From contig NC_090187.1 in assembly GCF_024679245.1 (NCBI RefSeq), positions 25,024,495-25,088,494 on the forward strand: 64,000 nt of DNA, given 5' to 3'. This DNA is from Pseudorasbora parva. Its lineage: Eukaryota > Chordata > Actinopteri > Cypriniformes > Gobionidae. Positions 1 through 13,100 of the stretch are shown here, piece by piece (the stretch's first letter is position 1; the number at the start of each line of letters is the position of its first letter). Under the pieces are notes generated by a model that saw only the letters and a list, made by a program, of their open reading frames with translations, was not told where the DNA came from and searched no databases. The position numbers and the translations under genes were made by a program.

Positions 1-540
1 TCCGTGCTGAGAGCCTTGCTAATGCTCATCCCCACGTAAAAATTATAATTCTGCAAATAACTGCAATTGCAGGTTTCAAACAAAGATGGTGACAAAGAGG
101 CAATTTACGGACTGTAGCTTTAACTTGGGACCAGTTTTGCCAGTGCAAACCCTCTTTTGGCTTTAAGCTACTGTCAGGATTTACTAAAGACGTGCAGTGA
201 TAAGTTAGCGCTGAAGAACCGTGGACACTTATTTTTGTGGCTGACCTTATTGCAAAAGTGTTTGTCAGAGTTTCCCTTTCAGGCGCAAAATATATGGATT
301 TAAATGAATAACGCAAGGTGATTTACAAAAGTTTCCGCTCGTAAATTTACTGGTGTTTGTGCCATTATTTATGGCCCTAAAGAAGCACGTATTAAACCAG
401 GCACTAACGGGTCTGCGACGGTCATTATTGAAATGATCCGACTGAGTCTGTGTGCTTTAATTTACGCGTCATCAGTAGATCACGCGCATCACTGCCATCA
501 CTGATAACTGTCCATTCACTTAAGTGCTTTTATAAAGTTA
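1..540. other. No gene seen left of the Tc1 element
   Basis: This stretch has no exon that fits lmf2 or any other family on either strand. It presumably lies in an lmf2 intron, because the next exon to the right starts in mid-protein at 2243. The short open frames here lack splice-site context and a recognisable protein signature. Confidence 0.5.
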
Positions 541-2018
541 CATTGAGGAAAATAACTATTTGAACACCCTGCTATTTTGCAACTTCTCCCACTTGGAAAT
601 CATGGAGGGGTCTGAAATTGTCATGGTAGGTGCATGTACACTGTGAGAGACATAATTTTAAAAAAATCATACAGAAATCACAATGTATGATTTTTTTTTT
701 TTTGTATGATACAGCTGCAAATAAGTATTTGAACACCTGTCTATCAGCTAGAATTCTGACCCTCAAAGACCTGTTAGTCTGCCTTTAAAATGTCCACCTC
801 CTCTCCATTTATTAAACTAAATTAGATGCACCTGTTTGAGGTCGTTAGCTGCATAAAGACACCTGTCCACCCCATACAATCAGTAAGAATCCAACTACTA
901 ACATGGCCAAGACCAGAGAGCTGTCCAAAGACACTAGAGACAACATTGTACACCTCCACAAGGCTGGAAAGGGCTACGGGGAAATTGCCACAGGGAAATT
1001 GCCAAGCAGTTTGTTGAAAAAAGGTCCACTTTTGGAGCAATCATTAGAAAATGGAAGAAGCTAAACATGACTGTCAATCTCCCTTGGACTGTGGCTCCAT
1101 GCAAGATCTCACCTCGTGGGGTCTCCAATGACCTGAAAAGAGCTAGGATCACCGTTTTCAAGGTTACTGTTGGTTAATGCACGTCATGGACGTCATGGTT
1201 TGAAATCATGCATGTCACAGAAGGTTCCCCTGCTTAAACCAGCACATGTCCAGGCTCATCTTAAGTTTGCCAATGACCATTTGGATGATCCAGAGGAGTT
1301 CATGGGAGAAAGTCATGTGGTCAGATAAGACCAAAATAGAACTTTTTGGTCATAATTCCAGTAAACATGTTTGGAGGAAGAAGAATGATGAGTACCATCA
1401 CAAGAACACCATCCCTACTGTGAAGCATGGGGGTGTTAGCATCATGCTTTGGGGGTGTTTTTCTGCACATGGGGCAGGGCGACTGCACTGTATTAAGGAG
1501 AGGAGGGGGCCATGTATTGCGAGATTTTGGGGAACAACCTCCTTCCCTCAGTTAGAGTATTGAAGATCGGTCGAGGCTGGGTCTTCCAACATGGCAATGA
1601 CCTGAAGCACACAGCCAGGATAACCAAGGAGTGGCTCTGTAAGAAGCATTTAGCCAGTCTCCAGACCTAAACCCAATAGAGAATCTTTGGAGGGAGCTCA
1701 AACTGCCAGAAACCTGACTGACCTAGATCTGTGTGGAGGAGTGGGCCAAAATCCCTGCTGAAAAACTACAGGAAACGTTTGACCTCTGTAATTGCAAACA
1801 AAGGCTACAGTACCAAATATTAATATTGATTTTCTCAGGTGTTCAAATACGTATTTGCAGCTGTATCATACAAATAAATAGTTAAAAAATCATACATTGT
1901 GATTTTCTGGATTTTTTTATTTAGGCTATGTCTCTCACAGTGGACATGCACCTACGATGATAATTTCAGACCCCTCCAAGATTTCCAATTGGGAAATCAA
2001 CACTTATTTTCCTCACTG
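541..2018 (+). mobile_element. Decayed Tc1/mariner transposon with long inverted repeats
   Basis: The element is bounded by TA dinucleotides at 539-540 and 2019-2020, the expected Tc1 target duplication. Its ends are inverted repeats of about 200 bp. The left end is CATTGAGGAAAATAA and the right end is the near complement. Each arm also carries a second copy of the 'aagtATTTGAACACC' motif at its inner edge, which is the IR/DR arrangement of Sleeping Beauty-like fish elements. A transposase relic runs from an ATG at 903 to about 1820. Pieces of the DNA-binding domain ([19 protein letters not shown]) and of the catalytic region ([17 protein letters not shown]) are readable, but several frameshifts and stops break it, so it cannot be active. 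Confidence 0.9.
903..1820 (+). pseudogene. Tc1 transposase pseudogene
   Basis: Reading starts [14 protein letters not shown] at 903, a typical helix-turn-helix beginning of fish Tc1 transposases. The frame shifts more than once before 1250. The catalytic part ([17 protein letters not shown] near 1258, then FWS/HALGVFF) is interrupted by stops, and the end near 1740-1800 still resembles the family C-terminus (EEWAKIPAEKLQETFDLC). It lies inside the element at 541-2018 and shares its orientation. Confidence 0.8.
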
Positions 2019-2242
2019 TAGGCTCACGCAAATTTGCTCTGTTTAGTAAATCTGGTGAAAATAACTAAAACTAAAATAAAAAATGTGTAAAACTATTTAG
2101 ACTTAAATGTTTTTTTTTTTAACACAAATTTAAATGGACAATATAAAAATAAAAACAAATTCAAAATATTAATAAAAAACATATCTCAACGAAACTAAAA
2201 TAATACTGTGTCATGCACTGTGTTCTGTTGTCCTCTCATCAG

Positions 2243-5200
2243 CTTTGACTTATCACTATGAGACCCAGTGTATACCAACCCCACTGGCCTGGTTTGCTCA
2301 TCAGCTGCCAGTGTGGTTCCAGAAACTCAGTGTGGTGGGAACGTTTGTAATCGAGATCGCAGTTCCTTTCCTGTTTTTCAGCCCCATGCGAAGACACAGA
2401 CTCGCCACCTTCTACATGCAGGTGAGTATGTATGCGTGTGTTTGATCAGAAATGGAGTAGCTACGAGTTTGTGCACTATTGTGATGTCTTTGTGTGTTAC
2501 AGGTCCTGCTTCAGGTGTTTATCATCCTGTCTGGGAATTATAACTTCTTTAATATTCTCACTATCACCCTGTGCCTGTCGCTGCTGGATGACCAACATGT
2601 AAACTTCTGGCTCCGCAGACCCACGCCAAAGACACAAAGCAGTATGGGCACACTTATATTACACTAACTTTGTTTTTGAACAGTCTCATTAAATCTGCAT
2701 TTATTGAATCAAAAATACAGTATAAACAGTAATATTGTGAAATTATTACAACAACAGCTATTTGAGGACATTCCAAATTAAATTTTTAATGTTTCAGCAT
2801 AATGACTCCAGTCTTAAGTGTCACATGATCCTTCAGAAATCATTCTAATATGCTGGCTTGCTGCTCAAGAAACAATTCTTATTTAATATACATACCACAT
2901 TATATATACACCAATCACACATAACATTATGACCACTCAGAGGTGAAGTAAATAACATGTTAGTGGGTGGGATATATTAAACATTTTGTCCTTAAAATCG
3001 ATGTGTTAGAAGCAGAACAAATGAGCAAGTGTAAGCTGCTTTTTTGTTGAATTTTTTTCAGCATCATTACAGACTCTCTTCTCTGGAATAGCTGTAATGT
3101 TAGAGGTCAGTGTATATGCTTTGCTTGGCTACTGGACCATCCAATACTTTGACCTGCAGGTGGACTGGGAAAAGAAAAGCGTCTCCTCAAAAACAGGTGA
3201 AGCTCTCAACGATATCTTACTGAGGTCAGTTATCGTTCAGTGTGATTTATCTCTCTTTGTGTTCCTTTTCCTCAGCCTTTACTTATTTTGAGTTCAATGG
3301 CTTTCTGAAGACTGTCACGGTGCCCAGTATCTGGATTGGAGTGCTGTCTCTCACGTGGGAGATCATCACTGCCATGTTTAAGTAAGTGTTACGGGATAGT
3401 TTACCTATGGTTTGTTGGCTCAATATGTCCATTAGATGGCGTTCTGATAGAATGCATGTTTTTGATTGCTTGTGCATGTGTATATGTTCCAGATGTGCTT
3501 GTGTGAGGGGTGTGTTGTGGCGTCTCTGGAGCACAATCCAGTGGGCAGTGATGGCTGCGGCTGCAATCTCAATGTTTGCCATCAGTCTGGTTTGTACTTT
3601 TCCTGTCAGTGTTATTAAAGTGTCATTTAAATATAGAATGATAGAATTTATTACTATATTGAATTTGTTTTCAAAAAAATTCTAGTTAAGCTTAATTTTG
3701 TTTGTTTTTTAGTTTTGTATTTGTCTATTTAGTTTTTAATATATTTTATTTTTATTTACAATTAAGTTTAGTAGTTTTACCATTTCAACTTGCACTAAAT
3801 GAAAATTATACAATTTTGCCATGGCAAATAACTGTTTTTAAAAATATATTTTATATTAATGTTTATTTTAATTTTAGTTATTGATAACAATACAATTTCC
3901 TGTTTGTGTACTGTTCAAGGCATAGTTCACCCTCAAATTTAAATTGTCATCATTTTGTCACCTGCATGCCACTGTCTGTTGAGATAATTAGCAGAATTGC
4001 CAGATTTTTGTGAAAAATAGATGGTGACTGCAACTGTCAAAATCAACGAAACAAATGGACAATAAAATTAGTCCATACATCTTGTATTCCACATTTCAAG
4101 GCTTATCAAACAGTATGACAGCTTTTGTAGGGAATTTAAAGGTCCCGTTCTTTGCATGTTTTTCGAAGCTTTGATTATGTTTACACTAGTATGCAATATA
4201 ACATGAGTTCATGTTTCGCGTGTAAAAAAACAGTGTTTTTCACACAATTGACTTATCTGTACAGCCCTGTTTTCTCTGTCCTAAAAACGGCCTGATGATT
4301 TCCTTGTTCTATGAAGTCCCTCCTTCAGAAACACGTAACGTGTCCAGCGCTTCCCGTGTTGTGATTGGACAGCAGCTTAGCGCACTTTGCCCGGAAAGGT
4401 CCCGCCTCTTACCATAACGGGGAGATGCAAGCGCTGAATGCACGCTCTTCTCCACGTGGGAGAGCAACAAGACCACGCCCCCTATTTAGCGTGTTCTTGT
4501 GGGCGGAGGGCTAGTCAACAAACGGTTCTAGTGACGTCATTCCTGAAGGAAGTGCAGGGGTGTTGTCCAAACCGGCCGTTCACTGTAGGCTTTGAAAGGG
4601 AACTTCTGTTAAATAAAATATCTCGCTTGACATTGAACTTTGAGCTTTATAATTTTACAGGTTTTATATATGCTCTAACAGCAGCATTTCACACTTACTA
4701 AAGTTTGAAAGATGGAATCGCGAAGAACGGGACCTTTAATAAAATATAAGTAATTTATTACCAAAAGTCAAAAGTGCCTTCTGCACTATTCTATCAAAAT
4801 CTAATTCGAACAATCACAATATACATAATAGTAGACTGTAATAATAATAATACGTTATACAGTATAAGACGCATAAGAACTTGTGTACTTCAAGTGTTGT
4901 GTTCATCTTTTTGAGTGCACTGTCTCTTTAAGCTATGTAAAAAATAATTAGGCTAATAATAAATGAATGTGTGCAGGTTCCCTACACATATTTTGAATAT
5001 GATGCCAACAGTAATCTTTGGCCTGGGATCCGGACAGCATTTGAAATCACAGACCGTTACCAGCTGGTCAACTCATACGGATTGTTCCGGAGAATGACCG
5101 GGGTTGGAGGTCGTCCAGAAGTGGTCATTGAAGGCAGCATGGATCGCAACACATGGACGGTCAGTTTACGAGTATTTCAGGAAGTGTATAGTGTCTGAAT

Positions 5201-7838
5201 TACAGAATTGATTTGTATGTGAAGGAGGTGGACTTCAGAAAAACTGTAATCATATCAAAAATAGTCTAAGAGGTCTGAAATTTGGGCTTGTAATTGAAAA
5301 GTTGTAGGTATACACATTGAGTCTAACCTGGATCATAAATGTGAAGTTTATAGATTGTTTGTAGATTGTCTCGAGCTTGCAAAAATCTTTTTCTCCAATT
5401 AGAGGTGGGAATCTTTAGGCACCATGTGATTCGATCCCGGTAATCACGATCCTATTCCAAAACAACTTCTGATCTACATAATTTTTTTGTTATAAATGAA
5501 TTTTTGCAGGAGATAGAGTTCATGTATAAGCCAGGGAACATGAGCGCAGCGCCCCCTGTGGTGGCTCCGCACCAGCCCAGGCTGGACTGGCAGATGTGGT
5601 TTGCTGCTCTGGGGCCGCAGACACAGAGCCCCTGGTTCAGCAGCCTCCTACACAGACTCCTGCAGGGTAAACGCGATGGTAAGGATGTGCTGTTTGTGCA
5701 TGTGTGAGATTTAAAAGCATCCAGTTCATCAATCTGAACAAAATGCAGTGCTGAATACAGTGTTTTGTACTATACTGTACTATGTGTGTGTTGTGCAGTG
5801 GTCAGACTCATTCAGACAGATGAGTCCCAGTATCCATTCAGCAAACAGCCTCCTACGTACCTTAGAGCTCACCGCTACAAATACTGGTTCAGCGAGCCGA
5901 AAGAGGATGGGTGAGCATGCAAAATCCCACAATGCCTCTTGCTATAAATTGTCAAATGCATGTAAAAAAATGACATTTTAATTATCTTGCATAACAGTGC
6001 ATTATTGTTAACGTTGATGTTTAATGTTAGCTTCACTGGATGTTTCCTTTATGACTTTATCATATTAGATGTATTTGTGTGCGCTTAGTTCGTATCCCCA
6101 GCGATGGTGGAGACGGGTGTACGTGGAAGAGTTCTATCCTATAGTGCAACTTGGTGACTCTTACCTTGAACAGATGCTAGTTCAACATGGTTTGAAGGTA
6201 AGAAATGAGTCTGTCTTCAAAAGTGAAACTGAATCAGGACACATTTTCAACATTGATTTCAACTATAACCTCAGATCAAACAGACCTAAAGTTCACTATC
6301 TGTTATCTGAAAATTTGTTTCATTTAGATAAATAATGAAATAATACGTAAATCAATATTTAAATGCAGGCATATGTTTCAGAATGAAGTGCAGCACTATG
6401 TTCATTTACACTCATGAATGAATGTCTACACCCAACAAAAGAAGCTTTTGGTGTTTTTCCATCCTAATAAAAGCTTGAGGGTTTAACGTTTAAGTTGCTT
6501 CTTGTGAAATTTGGTCAATACCTCTCCATGTATGTACAATACATAATTATTTGCGGGAAAAATACTGTAATATTTCCATGTTCCATTGGTTGTAGTACAT
6601 TCCTAGACTGACCAAAAATTTAGCATTATTCACCTGAAGTAAGTCAGCCTGTTCACTGGAATGTATAATTTTAAATGTTAAAAGTAATTGTAATTAATAC
6701 AAAATATATACGTTTTACCGCACTTGGTGAGAATTGGGAGATGTTCCCTTAGGCATCATGCGCTGTGGTAGCACATCAAAGCATTCTCGGGTATAAATGT
6801 TCAGTAATAATACATGTGGATGTCTTTGAATTAATATTTCATGTTGCTATACAATGGTTGCAAACAATTAAAACTAATTGTGCTATTGATGTCTTTGTAA
6901 GACTGCCAACTCTATAGAACAGTGCCAAGGGAAAACTGCGCTTCGAGTGCGAGAAATATTTTATTTGTATTGTGAACTTATGTTTGCATTTTCATTGTGC
7001 TGTGCACTACTGGACCACCTTACATTCAGTAACATTAGGCAGTTTTAATTTGAAAACATGGATTGCCGAAGAGAAATCATACATTTGTATCCTAAATCTT
7101 TTAAATGGCAGGGAGAGAGTTAAAGTGATAGTTTACCCAAAAATTAAAATGTTATGTTTATTTGCTTACCCCCAGGGCATCCAAGATGGAGGTGTGTTTA
7201 CTTTTTCAGTAGAACACACATTAAGATTTTTAAAGGGTTAGTTGACCCAAAAATGAAATGTATGTCATTAATGACTCACCTTAATGTCGTTCCACACCCG
7301 TAAGACCGTTAACAGTTTAAGATATTTTATATCTAGTCAGAGAGCGTATCTAAGTGTAGGCACAGTATACTGGGCATGTCCAGAAAGGATCCTCAAAGTA
7401 GTCCATATGTGACATCAGTTAGTTAGTTATATTTAAAAATATATTTTGGTCGAAAAATAACAAAAATTACGATTTTATTTGAGGTTTGAAAACAAACGCG
7501 GAAGAGAAGACAATGCTGAATAAAGATTCAAACGGTCATGAATCAGCAGATTGATTCATGATTCGGATCGCCAATGTCACGTGATTTCAGCAGTTTGATA
7601 CGTGATCCGAATCATGAATCAATCCGCTGATTCATGACCATTTGAATCTTTATTTGAGGTTTGAAAACAAACGTGGAAATTTGATGTTTATATGCTTACC
7701 CCCAGGGCATCCATGATGTAGGTGTGTTTGTTTCTTCAGTAGAACACAAATTAAGATTTTTAACTCTACACGTTGCTCATATAATGTATGTCAATGGGGT
7801 GTTTTTTCTATGAGAGTCGCTATGAGAGGAAAAAAAAT

Positions 7839-7912
<74 letters not shown>

Positions 7913-8840
7913 AATCCATAGTAAACACAGCAGCTTGTGGTGATACATTGATGTCTTAAGACACGAAACAACCGGTTTGTGTGAGAAACCGAACAGTATT
8001 TATATCATTTTACCTTAAATACAACCCTATGTACATCAGCCATCCCCGCGCCATCACTTCCTGCAAGTGAGGTCAAACTACACAATATGGCATAGAGATG
8101 ATCACACAAAAGATCACTTCCGCCGCTTGTATCTCATTGAGATGTGCAGTATCTTGTAGACCTCACTTGCAGGAAGAAATGGCCCGGTCGCAGCATTTGT
8201 ACGTAGCGTTGTATTTGAGGTAAAAAATTATATAAATATTGTTTGGTTTCTCACAAACTGATCGTTTTCACAAACACACCTAAATCATTGATGCCCTGGG
8301 GAAGAGCGGATAAATATCAAGTTTCCACTTTTGGTTGAACTATCCCTTTAATGAATTTTTACCTATTTTAAATGCCATCTCTTGATCTGGTCATTGAGAC
8401 CCTTTTCTTATTTTGTCCATCAGGATAAGGCTCCTCCGAGGCGAAGCTCAAAGGGTTGGCTGCCACAGTTATTGCGACACGTTGGTGAACATGCCCGTGA
8501 GATACCAGCTCATCTACTGCTTTGGACTCTCTTCAGCTCTGCAGCGACCCTGTGTCTCCTCAACTCACTGCGATCGTGTGCACATCATCGCCAACACGAC
8601 TCACTCCAGAACCAACACCCAGACAAACAGGCCACAGAGCAGACATGCTCCAATGTGGCAAAAGAGAGTGAGAAGAAACATGAGAATAAGGAGGATGAGA
8701 ATGAGGTTACAAAAGATGATTCAGAGGAAGATGAAAAGGAGCAGGAAGATGCAACAAGTGAAGAGGAACAGGAAGGAGAAATTGAAGAGAAAGCGAGTGC
8801 AGAGGAAACTGAAGAGGACAGTCTCAGGAAAAGGAAGTGA
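2243..8840 (+). CDS. lmf2: Lipase maturation factor 2, 3' ten exons (5' end outside window)
   Basis: Ten exons join in a consistent phase: 2243-2421, 2503-2641, 3062-3196, 3276-3381, 3493-3589, 4977-5159, 5510-5678, 5799-5910, 6089-6197 and 8424-8840 (stop TGA 8838-8840). Together they give about 548 residues of a protein that is roughly 700 long in the family, so about the first 150-200 residues are missing to the left. Family hallmarks in order are [66 protein letters not shown] and [10 protein letters not shown]. Hydrophobic segments in the first five exons fit an ER multi-pass membrane protein. LMF1 is needed for folding of lipoprotein lipase and relatives; LMF2's own role is less clear. 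The last exon ends in a long Glu/Lys-rich tail after a final hydrophobic stretch. It is convergent with miox. Confidence 0.95.
4140..4735. mobile_element. TTAA-flanked MITE, copy 1 (in lmf2 intron)
   Basis: A 596-bp non-autonomous DNA element has inverted ends AGGTCCCGTTCTT / AAGAACGGGACCT and sits exactly between two TTAA sites (4136-4139 and 4736-4739). The same element lies in opposite orientation at 11161-11734. TTAA target duplication is typical of piggyBac-type transposons, but with no transposase present the superfamily is only inferred. It holds no real gene; the open frames inside it are incidental. Confidence 0.8.
7519..7654. repeat. Palindrome with 51-bp arms
   Basis: Left arm 7519-7569 and right arm 7604-7654 are reverse complements at 49 of 51 positions, with a 34-bp spacer. 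A flanking motif (TTTGAGGTTTGAAAACAAACG) also occurs directly repeated at 7479 and 7653, so the structure is part of a larger fold-back transposon remnant. Confidence 0.85.
7841..7904. repeat. (CA)n(TA)n microsatellite
   Basis: A run of CA dinucleotides passes directly into about 22 TA units. Confidence 0.95.
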
Positions 8841-9793
8841 TTTTTTTTTTTTTTTTCCTCTCAAGTGATCTCCTATGGCTTTAAATTAATCTCCGGACTT
8901 TTTAAGACCAGCTCAGGCTAATGACATCTACCCCAAAACATCCACACTTACATCTTCATTGTGTCAAAACATTGATATTTCTCTGTTTTCGCAGGCATTT
9001 TTGAAAGATGTAGGCAGGGTAGGGAAACTTTCATGTATCCCAGTAGTGTCCTAGATTTACCTGCCCGTTTAGTTAAACTAATCCTGATAGGAGGGCCACA
9101 CTGCAAAACAAGCGATTTTTGGTTGCATGCCCTCCGAATTGTCTGACAGGTAAATGCAAAACAAGGTAGGTTATTGTTTCCCCCATTGTGCACTTACTGC
9201 TTGCACCCTACATGATATCATGTTAAGTGTAACCCAGGATGTCTTCCACCATGAGACCAAAAAATACCTTAAACAAACTACGTTCAAACACATACTGGGC
9301 CTCGTTAAACGAAAGAGTAACATTTGTGTTTGTAAAATCATTCTTGCATAAATTACACATTGAATTGAATGCATCGAAATACCAACCAGCACTTTTATGA
9401 ACAATTCATTTGTTCTGCTCGTGTTTTATGAATGAAGCCCGGTATGCGCCCGTGCCTTATGGTATACCAAAAGTATCACGGAAATCTAGGTATCATAAAA
9501 TGTTTCAATCTTATTTAATTTTCGTGAATATTATGTAGATGTTTGAATATTTTTTTCACCTAGACTATCATCTTGTATATTTGGTGTTATATGATATAAA
9601 ATTGTTAATCGGACTGTAACTGGTTATGGTCTGTGATATTTGTGTATTATAATAACTTGTGACGATGCTTTTTTTGACCACTGTAATGTCATTTAAAAAT
9701 TGCATGTTTATTGTTAATATGACTGAAGATTCACAAAAAAGCCCACTCTTCTTTAATGTTTTGTAATATTTTTAATAAACTTAGAAAAATAAA
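8841..9793 (+). other. lmf2: lmf2 3' UTR with two poly(A) signals
   Basis: About 950 bp follow the lmf2 stop codon. Two AATAAA hexamers on the + strand, at 9774-9779 and 9788-9793, are the likely cleavage signals. No coding signal is seen in the stretch. Confidence 0.55.
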
Positions 9794-9950
9794 CACTGGC
9801 ACAAGTGCCATTATTTCCAAAGAGATACAGCCTTACAATTATTATTTCTTTGTATCTTTACTCTACAGTATATTAATACATGAGTAAGTCTTGGGTATTA
9901 ATAATTAATGTATATTTAATTCATGTTGTTTCAAAATATAGATATAACAA

Positions 9951-9960
9951 TTTATTTATT
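9951..9960 (-). terminator. miox: miox poly(A) signal (tandem AATAAA on - strand)
   Basis: TTTATTTATT on the + strand reads as two overlapping AATAAA hexamers on the - strand, about 150 nt past the miox stop. It lies about 160 bp from the last lmf2 signal, so the two convergent genes leave almost no spacer. Confidence 0.55.
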
Positions 9961-10103
9961 TTACATAAGTGAAAATGTCATTTCATTTCACATTTTTTGA
10001 AGAAACTTCCAAAGTGCAGAGGTGTCATGGGTGATTGGTGGAAGTCAAAAGAGTCCATCCTGAAGTCAGTATGATATTCAGTCTCTAGAATTATGGTACA
10101 CGT

Positions 10104-13100
10104 TCACCACTGCAGTATCCCGGGGCAGTACTTATCAATGAGAGATTGATAATACGGCCTCAGATTCTCCACGTCCGGTAGGTCAGTGCTCTTGGTATAC
10201 AAATCAAACTTGCTGTGAGAGGAAAGACAAACAGACGCATGTTATTGATCGATCTGTAGAAATTCGCAGCGTAAGGTCTGCTCTTCAATATGTGGGTCAC
10301 ACAACTGATTAAACGGAAACGTAGATGAGATACTCTTATTGAGAAACTGATAACATACTTAAACTCTTTGACCCAGGGAAGCATCTGCAGGTCTTTCTCG
10401 TTGCATAAGTGCATGTAGTCTCCGTTTGAGTGCCAGGGGTAGAAGGAGTGGAAGCGGATCATGTAAAGACCCTGAAGGAATTTGGGAGCGTTAAATGTAC
10501 AAACGTGTCTTATAAAGCATAAATGACACTATTGTTTTGTGTGTATTAGATTTGTTTGCTTTTCAGGTGAGCCCTCTGTGACGTTACCTCCTCAGGAATG
10601 GTGCATTTGTTGAACTTCATGATCTGGTACAGATATTCTAGAATAATGCAAGAAGAATTTCCACTTTGTAACTTCAGCACCAAATACACTACCGGTCAAA
10701 AGTTTGGGGTCAGTAAGATTTTTTTTCTTATCTTATAAAATACAGAAAATGTGCAAAATAACTTTTTTTAAAATGTTTTATTCATTTTAAAATGCAACTT
10801 ATTCCTGTAATGAATAAACTGAATTTTCAGCATCATTACTCACATGATCCTGTCCATTCTAAACTATGATTTTTGTTTTAGAACCTGCGATGGTGCATTT
10901 GTTTGATTTGAAATTGTGTAAAATCATTCTTGCTTGACTGATATTATTTACAAATCATAGGTGCAATTAAACTTTAAGTTTAGTTGAATTATATCACTTT
11001 TTTTATTTTAATCAGTTTATATTGAAATATTTTATTTTATGCATAATAAATTACATATCCTGCCTTTTGCATTTTTTAGGATATTTCTAGTACTAGGTAT
11101 ATTATTTCTATTTGTTTCCCTGGTACAGTCTTTTTATAGACCCTTCACCTTGAGTTTTAAAGGTCCCGTTCTTCGCGATTCCATCTTTCAAACTTTAGTT
11201 AGTGTGTAATGTTGCTGTTAGAGCATAAATAAAACCTGTAAAATTATAAAGCTCAAAGTTCAATGCCAAGCGAGATATTTTATTTAACAGAAGTTCCCTT
11301 TCAAAGCCTAAAGCAAACGGTCGGTTTGGACTACAGCAGGAAGTGCAGGGATGTAATGACGTCACTAGAACCGTTTGTTGACTAACCCTCCTTGGTCTTG
11401 TTGCTCTCTCACGTGGAGAAGAGCGCGCATTCAGCGCTTGCATCTCCCCGTTATGGTAAGAGGCGGGACCTTTCCGGGCAAAGTGCGCTAAGCTGCTGTC
11501 CAATCACAACACGAGAAGCACTGGCCCAATCAGAATTCGTTACGTATTTCTGAAGGAGGGACTTCATAAAACAAGGAAATCATCAGGCCGTTTTTAGGAC
11601 AGAGAAAACAACGCTGTACAGATAAGTCAATTGTGTGAAAAATAATGTTTTTTAACACGCGAAACATGAACTCATGTTATATTGCACACTGTAAACATAA
11701 TCAAAGCTTCGAAAACACGCGAAGAACGGGACCTTTAATGAGGAGAGGGACGTGAGTAGAAGGAGAGCTAGTGTTAGTGCAGATTGATTGGGAGTTATTT
11801 TAAAAAAAGTAGTTTCAATTATACAAGTTATACCCATAACCAGGTTATTTTACACTAGCCCGGTGGAAACTGAGATGCCCGTATGTTTGGCATCATTTAA
11901 AATGTGATCATTTAAGATGAATCAAATCAAAAGTTATTATCAGTTGATTCCAATAAACGTCTAATCGTTTGCATTTCGAAAAATATAAAACATGCTCAAT
12001 AATTAGGGATTTAGCCTCAGATACAGAATATGTTCATTGGCTTTTACAAACAGGTATTGACATCTTGCGCCCCTGGTCTTTAAGGTCAGCTTTGATCAAA
12101 TGAATGTGTATTTTCTGAATGGAAAAAAAACCCTCAAATGTTTGACCGGTAGCGATTCACAATTAAACATTGGATGAAAAATATGAAGACAGTCTTGTAC
12201 ATCCTCTAAATCACTCACCGTCATGTCCCCAAGACATCAGGACATTATCAAGCCCGCATTGTGGTTTATAGATCCCAAATTGTGTGCTGTATTGAGAGAA
12301 ATATGCAAACACTACATCAGGTGGAATGCTGTTGAATGCAATGAACATTTTACTTCTATATTGTTAGGAGACAATTATTACCTTTTTTAGCCGTAAAAAA
12401 GAAAAATAATGTATTCACCCTCATGTTTTGCCATGACTGAATGACTTTCTTTTGAGGAACACTATATTGACCCCCTACTGTTAACTAACTAATTTCATTA
12501 AAGAAAGCGGAAATAAAATATAATTATACATTTAGGATGAAAAATGTAAATAAAAAAACTTAGAACAACTAAATAAATAAAACATAAATAAATAATATAT
12601 AAGAAAAATATATTAAAAGAAAAAAATACATACAAAACTATAATAACAAAAGCACATAAGAAAATGACAAAGTTGAATTAAAATTGAATGAAAACTATTA
12701 AATTATGAATAAACGCTCTATTATATCAATCATACTGTAAAATCACTGATCAGGACACCCGTTTTGATATTTAGAAGATATCAGGATATTTGTGTTTTGA
12801 AAAAAAGGTGCGGTGCGGTGCTGTACTTGAGTGTAGGGTTCTTCACATCCGGATTGCCTTCAAATGTTGAGTTTCTGAACACTATTGAATTCTGGAACTC
12901 GCATCCCACTGGGAATGTGTCTCCAACTACGGCCCACTGAAACACACAAATTAGTGTATGGATTGCATATCCTTTAGCCCATGTGACCGACCGTCATAGG
13001 CAATGTGTTTGTATTCATTTGTAGCACCTGTGGCTCTCCATACAGGGCCATGATTTTTCCAACGTCATGGATCAGACCAACTAGCTGGAACCAATCTGGA

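Larger units (their letters stand above)
7120..8351. mobile_element. Large MITE in last lmf2 intron, containing a palindrome and microsatellite
   Basis: The ends read TTAAAGTGATAGTTTACCCAA on the left and the complement of TTAAAGGGATAGTTCAACC on the right, a terminal motif seen again at 58529-58770. A second copy of the same terminal motif at about 7216 (GGGTTAGTTGACCCAAAAATG) shows that at least one related element is nested inside. It also contains the 51-bp-arm palindrome at 7519-7654 and a (CA)n(TA)n array. Confidence 0.65.

Noticed and set aside
8413..8868. Second open frame overlapping the last lmf2 exon, Arg/Lys/Met-rich
   Set aside because: It is the +1 shadow of the acidic lmf2 tail. 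Only the frame ending at 8840 continues the phase from the exon at 6089-6197.
11195..11503. 102-codon frame in the TTAA-flanked MITE, also seen in part at 4438-4701
   Set aside because: Both copies are noncoding MITEs. The shared peptide reflects shared DNA, not selection.
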